Shown here: piece after piece, positions 25,314-33,655 of the stretch
How positions within the stretch are numbered: position 1 is the first letter of the stretch
Layout: each line of letters opens with the position of its first letter
From: Oxalobacteraceae bacterium OTU3CINTB1
GTDB lineage: Bacteria > Pseudomonadota > Gammaproteobacteria > Burkholderiales > Burkholderiaceae_D
Assembly: GCA_024123955.1 (NCBI GenBank)
Contig: CP099652.1
Coordinates: forward strand, 992,001 to 1,056,000
DNA length: 64,000 bases
Direction: 5' to 3'
Notes under the pieces: generated by a model
What the model was told of the DNA's origin: nothing
The model's input: the letters and a program-made list of their open reading frames with translations, nothing else
Database searches by the model: none
Translations under genes and position numbers: made by a program

Positions 25314-27122
25314 ATGTCCTCAATGCGTACTCACTACTGCGGCCTCACCACTGAAGCGCTGCTTGGCCAAACCGTCAGCCTGTGCGGCTGGGTACATCGT
25401 CGCCGCGACCACGGCGGCGTGATCTTCATCGACCTGCGCGACCGCGAGGGCCTGGTACAGATCGTTTGCAATCCGGAACAGGCCGAAGTCTTCAAGGCCG
25501 CCGAACACGTCCGCAACGAGTTCTGCCTGCGCGTGACCGGCGTGGTCAAGGACCGCCTGGCCGGCACCGTCAACGCCAACCTGAAGTCGGGCAAGATCGA
25601 AGTCGTCTGCTCGCAACTGGAGGTGCTGAACCCTTCCGTTGCCGTGCCGTTCCAGCTGGACGACGACAACCTGTCCGAAACCACCCGCCTGACCCACCGC
25701 GTGCTGGACCTGCGTCGTCCGCAGATGCAAAACAACCTGCGCCTGCGCTACAAGGTGACGATGGAAGTGCGCAAGTATCTGGACAACCTGGGCTTCATCG
25801 ATATCGAAACGCCAATGCTGACCAAGTCGACCCCGGAAGGCGCGCGCGACTACCTGGTGCCGTCGCGCGTGAACGCCGGCAGCTTCTTCGCGCTGCCGCA
25901 GTCGCCGCAGCTGTTCAAGCAGTTGCTGATGGTCGCCAACTTCGACCGTTACTACCAGATCACCAAGTGCTTCCGCGACGAGGACCTGCGTGCCGACCGC
26001 CAGCCTGAATTCACCCAGATCGACTGCGAAACCTCGTTCCTGACCGAACAGGAAATCCGCGACCTGTTCGAGGAAATGATCCGCATCGTCTTCAAAAACA
26101 CGATGGACGTCGACCTGCCGAACCCGTTCCCGGTGATGGACTTCTCCGAAGCCATGGGCAAATACGGTTCGGACAAGCCGGACATGCGCGTCAAGCTGTC
26201 GTTCACCGATCTGACCGACGTGATGAAGGACGTCGACTTCAAGGTCTTCTCGGGCGCCGCCAACATGCCCAACGGCCGTGTGGTCGGCCTGCGCGTGCCG
26301 AAGGGCGCCGACATGCCGCGTTCGGAAATCGACGCCTACACGCAGTTCGTGGCCATCTACGGCGCGCGCGGCCTGGCGTACATCAAGGTCAACGAAAAGG
26401 CCAAGGGCCGCGACGGCCTGCAATCGCCGATCGTCAAGAACCTGCACGACGCCGCCCTCGCCCAAGTGATCGAAATGACCGGCGCCGAAGACGGCGACCT
26501 GATCTTCTTCGGCGCCGACAAGGCCAAGGTCGTCAACGACGCCATCGGCGCGCTGCGCGTGAAGATCGGCCACAGCGAGTTCGGCAAGAACGCCGGCCTG
26601 TTCGACGACGTCTGGTCGCCGCTGTGGGTGGTCGACTTCCCGATGTTCGAACACGACGAAGAGAACGACCGCTGGACCGCGACCCACCATCCGTTCACCG
26701 CGCCGAAGGACGGCCACGAGGACATGCTGGAAACCAATCCGGGCGCCTGCATCGCCAAGGCCTACGACATGGTCTTGAACGGTTGGGAACTGGGTGGCGG
26801 TTCGATCCGTATCCACCGCGAGGAAGTGCAGTCGAAAGTGTTCCGCGCGTTGAAGATCGACGCCGACGAAGCGCGCCTGAAATTCGGCTTCCTGCTCGAC
26901 GCGCTGCAATACGGCGCGCCGCCGCACGGTGGCCTGGCCTTCGGCCTGGACCGTATTGTGACCCTGATGACCAAGTCCGATTCGATCCGCGACGTGATCG
27001 CCTTCCCGAAAACCCAGCGCGCGCAGGATCTGCTGACCCAGGCGCCGTCGGAAGTGGACGAGAAGCAGTTGAAGGAACTGCACATCCGTCTGCGCGCCGT
27101 CGAGCCGAAAGTCGCCAGTTAA
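25314..27122 (+). CDS. aspS: Aspartyl-tRNA synthetase (probably aspartate/asparagine non-discriminating)
   Basis: The protein has 602 residues and is a full-length bacterial class IIb synthetase. An N-terminal OB-fold anticodon domain ([13 protein letters not shown]) comes first. Class II motif 2 is [18 protein letters not shown], motif 3 is [13 protein letters not shown], and a GAD insert domain lies between them. It charges tRNA-Asp. Many betaproteobacteria lack AsnRS and use a non-discriminating AspRS with GatCAB; whether that holds here cannot be judged from this window. An in-frame ATG three codons downstream (25323) is an equally possible start. A clear terminator follows. Confidence 0.96.
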   Translation: MSSMRTHYCGLTTEALLGQTVSLCGWVHRRRDHGGVIFIDLRDREGLVQIVCNPEQAEVFKAAEHVRNEFCLRVTGVVKDRLAGTVNANLKSGKIEVVCSQLEVLNPSVAVPFQLDDDNLSETTRLTHRVLDLRRPQMQNNLRLRYKVTMEVRKYLDNLGFIDIETPMLTKSTPEGARDYLVPSRVNAGSFFALPQSPQLFKQLLMVANFDRYYQITKCFRDEDLRADRQPEFTQIDCETSFLTEQEIRDLFEEMIRIVFKNTMDVDLPNPFPVMDFSEAMGKYGSDKPDMRVKLSFTDLTDVMKDVDFKVFSGAANMPNGRVVGLRVPKGADMPRSEIDAYTQFVAIYGARGLAYIKVNEKAKGRDGLQSPIVKNLHDAALAQVIEMTGAEDGDLIFFGADKAKVVNDAIGALRVKIGHSEFGKNAGLFDDVWSPLWVVDFPMFEHDEENDRWTATHHPFTAPKDGHEDMLETNPGACIAKAYDMVLNGWELGGGSIRIHREEVQSKVFRALKIDADEARLKFGFLLDALQYGAPPHGGLAFGLDRIVTLMTKSDSIRDVIAFPKTQRAQDLLTQAPSEVDEKQLKELHIRLRAVEPKVAS

Positions 27123-27137
27123 TTAGTCTGGCATAAT

Positions 27138-27176
27138 GAAAAGGCGCCAACGTTCGCACGTGGCGCCTTTTCTTTT
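27138..27176 (+). terminator. Rho-independent terminator of aspS
   Basis: AAAAGGCGCCA (27139-27149) pairs with TGGCGCCTTTT (27161-27171) around an 11-base loop, with an A-run before and T-run after (TTTTCTTTT). It could act in both directions. nudB begins just after it, so nudB may depend on read-through or an internal promoter. Confidence 0.88.
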
Positions 27177-27187
27177 GCCTGAAGCTT

Positions 27188-27643
27188 ATGCCATACAAGA
27201 TACCCGAATCCGTGCTGGTGGTGATCCACACCGCCGACCTGCAAGTGCTGCTGATCGAACGCGCCGACAAGCCAGGTTACTGGCAATCGGTGACCGGTTC
27301 GCTCGACGCCGTTGACGAGCCTTTGCTGGAGACGGCCGCGCGCGAATTGTTCGAGGAAACCGGCATCGTCGCCGACGGCGAGCGCATCGTGCTGCGCGAC
27401 TGGCACTTGTCCAATATCTACACCATCTACCCGGTCTGGCGCCATCGCTACGCGCCGGGGGTGACGGAAAACACCGAGCATGTGTTCAGCGTGGAAGTGC
27501 CGCGCGATATCGCCATCACGCTCAGTCCGCGCGAGCATCTCCATCACGCGTGGATGCCGCACCTGGAAGCGGCCGATAAATGTTTTTCTTTCTCCAACGC
27601 CGAGGCGATCTTGCAACTGCCGCAACAAATTGTTATGAAATGA
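27188..27643 (+). CDS. nudB: Dihydroneopterin triphosphate diphosphatase (Nudix hydrolase)
   Basis: The protein has 151 residues. The opening YKIPESVLVVIHTADLQVLL and YWQSVTGSL match NudB. The Nudix box reads from GSLDAVDEPL through AARELFEETGI, so the REUxEExGU core is intact, while the first Gly is spaced one residue further from the first Glu than in the strict consensus. NudB removes pyrophosphate from dihydroneopterin triphosphate in folate synthesis and was earlier named dATP pyrophosphohydrolase. It follows aspS as in related genomes. The gene after it in those genomes, the EEP phosphatase, has been displaced here by about 2.7 kb. Confidence 0.9.
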   Translation: MPYKIPESVLVVIHTADLQVLLIERADKPGYWQSVTGSLDAVDEPLLETAARELFEETGIVADGERIVLRDWHLSNIYTIYPVWRHRYAPGVTENTEHVFSVEVPRDIAITLSPREHLHHAWMPHLEAADKCFSFSNAEAILQLPQQIVMK

Positions 27644-27663
27644 GTCATTCCGGCGTTTATTTA

Positions 27664-27692
27664 TTGCCCGTCGGAAATTCATTGACTATACT
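27664..27692 (+). promoter_or_regulatory. Sigma-70-like promoter for the M10 protease gene
   Basis: -35 TTGCCC (27664-27669), 17-bp spacer, -10 TATACT (27687-27692), lying 38 bp before the start codon; GGAG at 27720-27723 provides the Shine-Dalgarno. The hexamers match consensus at about 4/6 and 5/6. Confidence 0.55.
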
Positions 27693-27730
27693 CTTGTGAC
27701 AGGGGCAATGGCCCGTCACCGGAGTCATTC

Positions 27731-29698
27731 ATGAGCACGCCCACCACCTCCAGCCCCACGTCGTTCGTCCCGGACGCCGATGTCGTCCTGATCGATTCCC
27801 TGTTGTCCAGCTTCAAATGGGGCGGCGCGGCCGGCACCGGCGCCACCGTCACCTACAGCTTTCCGTGGACCACGGCGGTCGACGCCACCTACAGCGGTTC
27901 GGGCGGCACCGCGTATTCGCAGCTCGATGAGCCGAGCGGCACCCAGCATTTCGGCCTGAACGCTGTCCAGCAGGCGGCCGCTGCGGCGGCGCTGGGGGCT
28001 TGGTCCAGCGTCGCCAACATCACCCCTGCAAGGATCCAGGAAAGCAGCGCCGCCGTCGGCGATATCCGTTTCGGCTGGACCTCGTCGGCGGAACCGGTTA
28101 GCGACGGTTCGACCGCCTGGGGGTGGGCGTACTATCCGAACGCGGTGCACCCGAGCGGCGGCGATATCTGGATTCATGCCGGTCCGTCGGGCGTGACCGA
28201 CCCCGACTGGACGGTGGGCAGCTACAACTACATGTCGCTGATGCATGAGTTGGGCCATGCGTTGGGCCTCAAGCATCCGTTCGAGGACGGGACGGTGATC
28301 AACCCCTTGCTCGCCAACCATCAATTCTCGATCATGGCCTACGATAGCGCCCTCTACAGCCAGTTCATCGATGTCACGGTCACCGCCAGCGGCCGCTCGT
28401 GGACCGCCCACGAGGTTGCGCCCGATACCCCGATGCTGTACGACATCGCCGCGATCCAGTATATGTACGGCGCCAACATGACCTACCACACCGGCAACGA
28501 CACCTACACCTTCGATACGGCAACGCCGTTTCTGCGCACGATCTGGGACGCCGGCGGCAACGACACCATCTCCATCGCCAATTTCAGCGCGGGCAGCGAG
28601 ATCGACTTACAGCAGGGGCATTACTCGTCGATTCACATCCCCTCCGACAGCACTGCGGGTTTCAACTGGTCCAGTCCGCCACCGGTGGGGGTCTACGACG
28701 GCACGGACAACCTGGCCATCGCCTTCGGCGCGGTGATCGAGAACGCCATCGGCGGCGCCGGCGACGACACCTTGATCGGCAACGGCGTCGCCAATCGGCT
28801 GCAGGGCAACGGCGGCAGCAATACCCTCGATGGCGGCGCCGGCATCGACACGGCCGTCTACAGCGGCAACTTTAGCGCCTACAGCATCGCCGCCAGCGGC
28901 AACGGCGGTTACACCGTGACGTCGCGCGCCAATCCGGGCCAGAGCGACACGCTCACCGGCATCGAGCGGTTGGCGCTGGCCGACGGCACGCTGTCGCTGG
29001 GCGCCGCCAGTCTGGCCGACGATCCGCTGCAGGCGCAATATGTCGCGCTGGCGCAAAAATTCTATGTCGGCTATTTCGGCCGGCCGGCCGACGCCGGCGG
29101 CCTGGCCAATATGGTGGCGCAGTTCGCGGCGGCCAGAGTGCCCACCACGATCGCCGAGTTCACCTCCGCCTACCAGACCGATAACACCGTCAAGACCTTG
29201 GTGAACGGCTTTGGCAACAGCACCGAGTCGGCCACGCTTTATCACGGCACCAACAGGGAGTTCGTCACGGCGATCTACCAGCATCTGCTGGGCAGGGCGC
29301 CCGCCGCCGAAGGCTTGAATTTCTGGACGAATGCGCTCGACGCCGACAACGGCCTGGCGCGCGGGCTGGCCGCGCTGAGCATCATGTCCGGCGCGGAACG
29401 CAACACCACGCCCCAGGGGCTGATCGACGCGGCGCTGATCGCCAACCGCGTCACCGTCGCCGCCAACTTCACCGCCAGCCTCGACCAGCCACGCGAAGTG
29501 GCCGGTTACGCCGGCGCGGTCGCTGCGGGTGTGGCGCGCGCCATGCTCGACGGTGTCGACCAAAACACCAGCGTGATCGCCTACCAGACCACCGTATTGA
29601 ACACCACCAACACGCTGGCCGCCGGCGTGGTTGCCGGCGCGCCGGAATTGGTGCTGGTCGGCGTGGGCAGCTTCAGCCACGATCCGGTCTTCGCCTAA
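27731..29698 (+). CDS. Serralysin-like M10 metalloprotease with RTX repeats and DUF4214 domain
   Basis: The protein has 655 residues and no cleavable N-terminal signal. The zinc-binding motif HELGHALGLKH (H172, E173, H176, H182) and the Met-turn SIMAY (200-204) define an M10B metzincin. Calcium-binding RTX nonapeptides such as GGAGDDTLIGNG and DGGAGIDTAVYSG follow at about residues 340-380. The last ~200 residues contain a DUF4214-type domain (FYVGYFGRPADAGGL, HLLGRAPAAEGLNFW), common in secreted RTX proteins. Export by a type I system is expected, but no such transporter is nearby. It has its own promoter and terminator and interrupts the usual nudB-EEP order, suggesting insertion. Confidence 0.88.
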   Translation: MSTPTTSSPTSFVPDADVVLIDSLLSSFKWGGAAGTGATVTYSFPWTTAVDATYSGSGGTAYSQLDEPSGTQHFGLNAVQQAAAAAALGAWSSVANITPARIQESSAAVGDIRFGWTSSAEPVSDGSTAWGWAYYPNAVHPSGGDIWIHAGPSGVTDPDWTVGSYNYMSLMHELGHALGLKHPFEDGTVINPLLANHQFSIMAYDSALYSQFIDVTVTASGRSWTAHEVAPDTPMLYDIAAIQYMYGANMTYHTGNDTYTFDTATPFLRTIWDAGGNDTISIANFSAGSEIDLQQGHYSSIHIPSDSTAGFNWSSPPPVGVYDGTDNLAIAFGAVIENAIGGAGDDTLIGNGVANRLQGNGGSNTLDGGAGIDTAVYSGNFSAYSIAASGNGGYTVTSRANPGQSDTLTGIERLALADGTLSLGAASLADDPLQAQYVALAQKFYVGYFGRPADAGGLANMVAQFAAARVPTTIAEFTSAYQTDNTVKTLVNGFGNSTESATLYHGTNREFVTAIYQHLLGRAPAAEGLNFWTNALDADNGLARGLAALSIMSGAERNTTPQGLIDAALIANRVTVAANFTASLDQPREVAGYAGAVAAGVARAMLDGVDQNTSVIAYQTTVLNTTNTLAAGVVAGAPELVLVGVGSFSHDPVFA

Positions 29699-29707
29699 GA
29701 CGGTTCC

Positions 29708-29743
29708 GCCGGCGCCGTTGGACGGTCGCCGGCCCCCGTTTTT
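29708..29743 (+). terminator. Rho-independent terminator after the M10 protease gene
   Basis: GCCGGCGCCG (29708-29717) pairs with CGG-T-CGCCGGC (29723-29733), a 10-bp GC stem with one bulged T, followed by CCCCGTTTTT. It lies 10 bp past the protease stop. Confidence 0.8.
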
Positions 29744-29830
29744 GGCCACCGGGCGAGATTGTGCCGCATCAAATAGCGGCGGGCTGTGCCGCGCATACTT
29801 TGGAATTCGGAGCACCTTCCGGGGGATGTT

Positions 29831-30064
29831 GTGGCGACGCTGTTGCGGCTCAGAGGTTACCGTTTCTATTTTCACAGCCAGGTCACGGGCGAACCGCCGC
29901 ACCTGCATGTGGACAAGGACCGCAAGTCCGCCAAGTTCTGGATCGAGAGCACGACGGTGGTGCGCAACGTGGGCTTCAGCCCGCTTGAAGTGCGCGAGAT
30001 CACCCGCATCATCGTCGAGTACCGGCTGGATTTTCTGAGGATCTGGAATGACTACTACGCCTGA
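29831..30064 (+). CDS. DUF4160 domain protein
   Basis: The protein has about 77 residues from a GTG at 29831, chosen because GGGGGA (29821-29826) is correctly spaced. A longer start at GTG 29786 is possible but adds residues not typical of the family. The core YRFYFHSQVTGEPPHLHVDK and the later LEVREITRIIVEY match DUF4160. These small proteins are nearly always paired with DUF2442, as here with a 17-bp overlap, and the pair has been considered toxin-antitoxin-like, but the activity is unproven. It sits in the segment inserted between nudB and the EEP gene. Confidence 0.8.
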   Translation: MATLLRLRGYRFYFHSQVTGEPPHLHVDKDRKSAKFWIESTTVVRNVGFSPLEVREITRIIVEYRLDFLRIWNDYYA

Positions 30065-30320
30065 CGAGCGTATCAGGACCGTGGTGTTCGAGGACCAGGC
30101 GCTGGTGGTCGGGCTGATGGACGGGCGACGCATCAGCACGCCGTTGGCATGGTATCCGCGCTTGGCGGGCGCCACCTCCGTGCAGCTGGATGAATGGGAA
30201 ATCGTCGGCGCCGGCGACGCGCTGCACTGGGCGCGCTTCGATGAGGATCTCAGCGTGGCCGGCATGCTGCGCGGCTTCGCCGCCAACGGCAAGCGGGTTG
30301 ATGAGGACGATCCGGGCTAA
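30048..30320 (+). CDS. DUF2442 domain protein
   Basis: The protein has 90 residues. The strands VVFEDQALVVGLMDGRRIST and LAWYPRLAGATSVQLDEWEI match the DUF2442 fold, which is followed by HWARFDEDLSVAGML, typical of the family's end. It overlaps the DUF4160 gene by 17 bp and is clearly cotranscribed with it. The pair resembles a small two-gene module carried in many bacterial genomes. In such pairs DUF2442 is the proposed DNA-binding or antidote partner, which is not demonstrable here. Confidence 0.82.
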   Translation: MTTTPDERIRTVVFEDQALVVGLMDGRRISTPLAWYPRLAGATSVQLDEWEIVGAGDALHWARFDEDLSVAGMLRGFAANGKRVDEDDPG

Positions 30321-30388
30321 CCGTGCGCGGATCGCTGTGTGCGTAGGCGAACACACGCGCAGGCGCACTCGGGGTTAGAATGTTCCGT

Positions 30389-31216
30389 ATGAAAATCCGA
30401 GTTGCCACCTACAATATTCACAAGGGAGTGTCCTCCATCCGCGCCGAGCCGCGTGTGCTGGCACTAAAACAGGCTATCGGCCTGTTCAATGCCGATGTGG
30501 TTTTTTTGCAAGAGGTACAAGGCAAGCATGACCTCAAGGCCGCCAAGTACGGCGCCGAACAACTGGGCCAGAAGCATTGGCCCGCTGCGGCGCAGCATGA
30601 ATATTTCGCCGGCGAGTCGCGCCATTTGCACGCCGCGTACGGCATGAACGCGGTCTACGACCACGGCCACCACGGCAACGCGCTGCTGAGCGCATTCCCC
30701 ATCGCCAACATGGCCAACCACGACGTCTCCGACCACGCCTACGAACAGCGCGGCATCCTGCATTGCGTGCTCAACACCGAGCACGGGCTGGTGCATTGCT
30801 ACGTGGTGCACCTGGGCCTGTTCGAGGCGGGCCGCCGCCGGCAGACGCAGGCGCTGATTTCGGCCGTGCGCGAGTCGGCGCCGGACGGCGAGCCGGTCAT
30901 TATCGCAGGCGACTTCAACGACTGGCGCAACACCCTCAGCGGCGAGCTGCGCAACGCGCTGGGCGTGGTCGAGGCCTTTGACGAGCTGGGCACCAACGCG
31001 CAGGTCGACGGCATTCTGCGCACCTTGCGCCGCAAGGCCAGCCTGAAGGCCACCATCAACCCGGCGCGCACCTTCCCGTCGGCGCTGCCATTCTTCCGGC
31101 TCGACCGCATTTACGTGCGCGGCTTCAAGGTGGAATCAGCCGAGGTCATGCATGGCAGCCTGTGGGCCAAGCTGTCCGACCACGCGCCCATTGTGGCGTC
31201 GTTGTCGCTGGGGTAG
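30389..31216 (+). CDS. Endonuclease/exonuclease/phosphatase family protein
   Basis: The protein has 275 residues from the ATG at 30389 (MKIRVATYNIHKG); an ATG three codons earlier (30380) is possible. All EEP active-site motifs are present: TYNIHKG, FLQEVQG, VVHLGLFEAGRR, GDFNDWR, DRIYVRG and SDHAPIV. The family includes AP endonucleases, DNases and phospholipid phosphatases. It is 8 bp upstream of clsB, a common pairing that suggests a membrane-lipid role rather than DNA repair. The stated link to ClsB is inference from context. Confidence 0.88.
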   Translation: MKIRVATYNIHKGVSSIRAEPRVLALKQAIGLFNADVVFLQEVQGKHDLKAAKYGAEQLGQKHWPAAAQHEYFAGESRHLHAAYGMNAVYDHGHHGNALLSAFPIANMANHDVSDHAYEQRGILHCVLNTEHGLVHCYVVHLGLFEAGRRRQTQALISAVRESAPDGEPVIIAGDFNDWRNTLSGELRNALGVVEAFDELGTNAQVDGILRTLRRKASLKATINPARTFPSALPFFRLDRIYVRGFKVESAEVMHGSLWAKLSDHAPIVASLSLG

Positions 31217-31224
31217 GGCACGCC

Positions 31225-32388
31225 ATGGGCTCCGTCAAACTGCTTGCCGATAACGAAGTCACGCTGCTGTACACCGGCACCGAGTTTTTCCCGGCGCTGA
31301 TCGGCGCGATCGACGCGGCCCAGTACGAAGTCTATTTCGAGACCTACATCTTCGCCGACGACGAGACCGGCCAAAAAGTCCTGGCCGCGTTGTCCGCCGC
31401 CGCCCGGCGCGGTGTCGACGTACGCATGATCACCGACTGGTGGGGCACCGGACGCCGCAAAATCAACTGCATGCACGAGAAGCTCGAGGCCGCCGGCGTG
31501 CACCACCGCATCTTCAATCCGTGGTTTACGCGCGGCATCACGCGCACGCACCGCAAGATCTGCGTGGTCGACCGCGAGATCGCGCTGGTCGGCGGCATCA
31601 ACATCAACGACGACATGTTCTGCGACTACAACCACGCGATCAGCCTGTCGGCGCCGCGCTGGGACTTCGCGGTGCAGGTGCGCGGCCCGCTGGTGGCGTC
31701 GATCCATCTGGAGGCGCAGACGCAGTGGCAACGCCTGGGCAAGATGGGCTTAATGAAGCGCATCAGTCTGTACCGCGATGCCCGCAAGGTCAACAAGATT
31801 GCCGCCGCCAACATGGTGCACGCCGGCTTCGTGGTGCGCGACAACCTGCGCAACCGCCGGACGATACAGCGCGCCTATCTGCAGGCGCTGGGCCGCGCGC
31901 GCAAAAGCGTGATGCTGGCCAACCCGTATTTCGCGCCTGGCCGTAAATTCCGCCACGCGCTGGCCGCCGCCGCCGAGCGCGGGGTCGAGGTGGTGTTGCT
32001 GATCGGCGTGGGCGAGATCTGGCTGCAGGACGCGGTGGCGCACTCGTTCTACCCGAAGCTGCTTGCGGCCGGCGTCAAAGTGGTGGAATATCACAAAACC
32101 CAGTTGCACGCCAAAGTGGCCGTCATCGACGACGACTGGGCGACCGTGGGTTCGAGCAATGTCGACGGCTTGAGCCTGTTTTTGAATCAGGAAGCGAACG
32201 TTATCATCAAGGATGCGGCCTTCGCGCAAAACCTGCGCCAGCACATCGAGGCGGCCGTGGCCGACGGCGTGGTCATCAGCTATGCCGACTTCGAGCACGT
32301 CGGGCGCTTCCGCCGCATCGGTTACGAAATCGCGTTCGTGTTTTACCGGACCGTGATGCGGTTGTTCTCCGTGGGGAAATACGCTTGA
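31225..32388 (+). CDS. clsB: Cardiolipin synthase B (phospholipase D family)
   Basis: The protein has 387 residues from the ATG at 31225. Two HKD motifs are intact: HRKICVVD followed by REIALVGGIN, and LHAKVAVID followed by DDWATVGSSNVD. ClsB makes cardiolipin from phosphatidylglycerol or phosphatidylethanolamine at the inner membrane. The length and the HKD spacing fit ClsB rather than ClsA, and there are no N-terminal transmembrane helices. A C-terminal hydrophobic stretch (YEIAFVFYRTVMRLF) may help membrane association. Its stop overlaps the TTG start of the S4 gene. Confidence 0.92.
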   Translation: MGSVKLLADNEVTLLYTGTEFFPALIGAIDAAQYEVYFETYIFADDETGQKVLAALSAAARRGVDVRMITDWWGTGRRKINCMHEKLEAAGVHHRIFNPWFTRGITRTHRKICVVDREIALVGGININDDMFCDYNHAISLSAPRWDFAVQVRGPLVASIHLEAQTQWQRLGKMGLMKRISLYRDARKVNKIAAANMVHAGFVVRDNLRNRRTIQRAYLQALGRARKSVMLANPYFAPGRKFRHALAAAAERGVEVVLLIGVGEIWLQDAVAHSFYPKLLAAGVKVVEYHKTQLHAKVAVIDDDWATVGSSNVDGLSLFLNQEANVIIKDAAFAQNLRQHIEAAVADGVVISYADFEHVGRFRRIGYEIAFVFYRTVMRLFSVGKYA

Positions 32389-32759
32389 GCGATAGTGTCA
32401 GACTGGATAAATGGCTGTGGGCGGCGCGCTTTTTCAAGACGCGCTCGCTGGCCACGGACGCGGTGGACGCGGGCAAGGTCAAGGTCAACGGCGACAAGGT
32501 CAAGCCGGCGCGGACGGTGCGCATCGGCGACAAGCTGGACATTGACAACGGCTCGGACCGTTGGGAGATCGACGTGATGAACCTGTCCGACGTGCGGCAG
32601 GCGGCGCCGATCGCCCGCAATTTGTACGAAGAAACCGACGAGAGCGTCGAGCGGCGCGCCAACGTGGCCGAGAACCGCAAGATGTTCCGCGAGCCGAGCG
32701 CCGGTTTCAAAGGCCGTCCCACCAAGCGCGACCGCCGTCAAATGGGCAAGCTTTCATAA
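32385..32759 (+). CDS. hslR: S4-domain RNA-binding heat-shock protein (Hsp15)
   Basis: The protein has 124 residues, an S4 domain (VRLDKWLWAARFFKTRSLA ... VKVNGDKVKPARTV) with a basic C-terminal extension (KGRPTKRDRRQMGK). Hsp15 binds nascent-chain-carrying 50S subunits after chain release errors. The TTG start at 32385 overlaps the clsB stop (TTGA), indicating translational coupling. A short hairpin without a T-run follows directly. Confidence 0.9.
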   Translation: MSDSVRLDKWLWAARFFKTRSLATDAVDAGKVKVNGDKVKPARTVRIGDKLDIDNGSDRWEIDVMNLSDVRQAAPIARNLYEETDESVERRANVAENRKMFREPSAGFKGRPTKRDRRQMGKLS

Positions 32760-32832
32760 CAGGCGTCAGCCGCCTGTGAGCGGCTTCCCGTATTCCCTTC
32801 ATGCATCCTCTATTGCTGCGTCGCAGCAATAG
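32759..32832 (+). terminator. Two hairpins after hslR
   Basis: ACAGGCG (32759-32765) pairs with CGCCTGT (32771-32777). Further on CTATTGCTGCG (32810-32820) pairs with CGCAGCAATAG (32822-32832) with only one base between the arms. Neither is followed by a T-run on the plus strand, so they may be attenuators or protein sites rather than intrinsic terminators. Confidence 0.4.
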
Positions 32833-32855
32833 ACCCCCACCTCTAAATGTACTGT

Positions 32856-32884
32856 TTGACTTTTATCCCCCAGTGGATAATAGT
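32856..32884 (+). promoter_or_regulatory. Possible promoter of the TetR-fad operon
   Basis: -35 TTGACT (32856-32861), 17-bp spacer, -10 AATAGT (32879-32884), about 80 bp before the TetR start. A stronger -10-like GATAAT at 32876-32881 has only a 14-bp spacer. Confidence 0.4.
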
Positions 32885-32894
32885 ACGAGCGTTC
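32883..32894. promoter_or_regulatory. Candidate TetR operator (imperfect palindrome)
   Basis: GTACGAGCGTTC is an imperfect inverted repeat centred on ACG-AG-CGT. It overlaps the proposed -10 element, the position expected for autorepression by the TetR-family gene that follows. It was found by eye only, and no second copy was identified. Confidence 0.3.
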
Positions 32895-32963
32895 GCAATT
32901 TTTTCACACGGAGTAAACGAAGTGGAGCAAAATGTTCTTTTCTCCATGTAACTACACCTTGGG

Positions 32964-33608
32964 ATGCAAGTTATTAATACCTCAACTAAATTTATGCGCA
33001 AGGGCGAGCTGACTCGCGCGGCGATCCTGGATGTGGCGCTGGACCTGGCCAGCCGGGACGGCCTCGAAGGCCTCACCATTGGATTGCTCGCGGATAAGAT
33101 GAACATGAGCAAATCCGGCGTGTTCGCGCACTTCGGATCGCGTGAAGATTTGCAGTTGGAAGTGCTGAAGCTGTATCACCACCGTTTTGAGCAGGAAGTG
33201 TTTTTCCCCAGCGTGAAGGAGCCGCGCGGTTTGCAGCGTCTCCGCTCGATGTTCGCGCGCTGGGTCAAACGTGTCAGTGTGGAAGTGGCATCGGGCTGCA
33301 TTTACATCAGCGGCGCGGTCGAGTACGACGACCGTCCGGGTCCGATCCGCGAGGAGTTGATGGCGATGGTCGGCGCCTGGCAGGGCGCGTTGCTGCGCTG
33401 CGTGAAGCAAGCCATCGAGTGCGGCGACCTGCAAGCGGACACCGATCCGCAGCAACTGGTCTACGAGATGTACGGCCTGATCCTGGCCCTGCACCACGAT
33501 GCGCGTTTCCTGCGCATTCCGGGCAGCCTGGAGCGCGCCGGCGTCGGCTTCGAACGCTTGATCGTTTCCTACCGTAATGCAGAGGTCCCCCAGGCAGTTC
33601 CTCAATAA
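32964..33608 (+). CDS. TetR/AcrR family transcriptional regulator
   Basis: The protein has 214 residues. The N-terminal helix-turn-helix covers TRAAILDVALDLASRDGLEG and LADKMNMSKSGVFAHFGSRE, the TetR pattern, and the C-terminus is a helical ligand-binding domain. It is directly upstream of a full beta-oxidation operon in the same orientation (48 bp gap), so it probably senses acyl-CoAs and represses acyl-CoA degradation genes, like PsrA/FadR-type TetRs. An in-frame ATG at 32994 is an alternative start with no better ribosome-binding site. Confidence 0.9.
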   Translation: MQVINTSTKFMRKGELTRAAILDVALDLASRDGLEGLTIGLLADKMNMSKSGVFAHFGSREDLQLEVLKLYHHRFEQEVFFPSVKEPRGLQRLRSMFARWVKRVSVEVASGCIYISGAVEYDDRPGPIREELMAMVGAWQGALLRCVKQAIECGDLQADTDPQQLVYEMYGLILALHHDARFLRIPGSLERAGVGFERLIVSYRNAEVPQAVPQ

Positions 33609-33655
33609 CAAACAACGCATTTAAACTAATTTTAGTAGTCATCAGGAGAATAAAC

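Noticed and set aside
32843..33112. An 89-codon minus-strand frame opposite the TetR gene start
   Set aside because: The TetR helix-turn-helix is clear on the plus strand, and this frame has no recognisable features.
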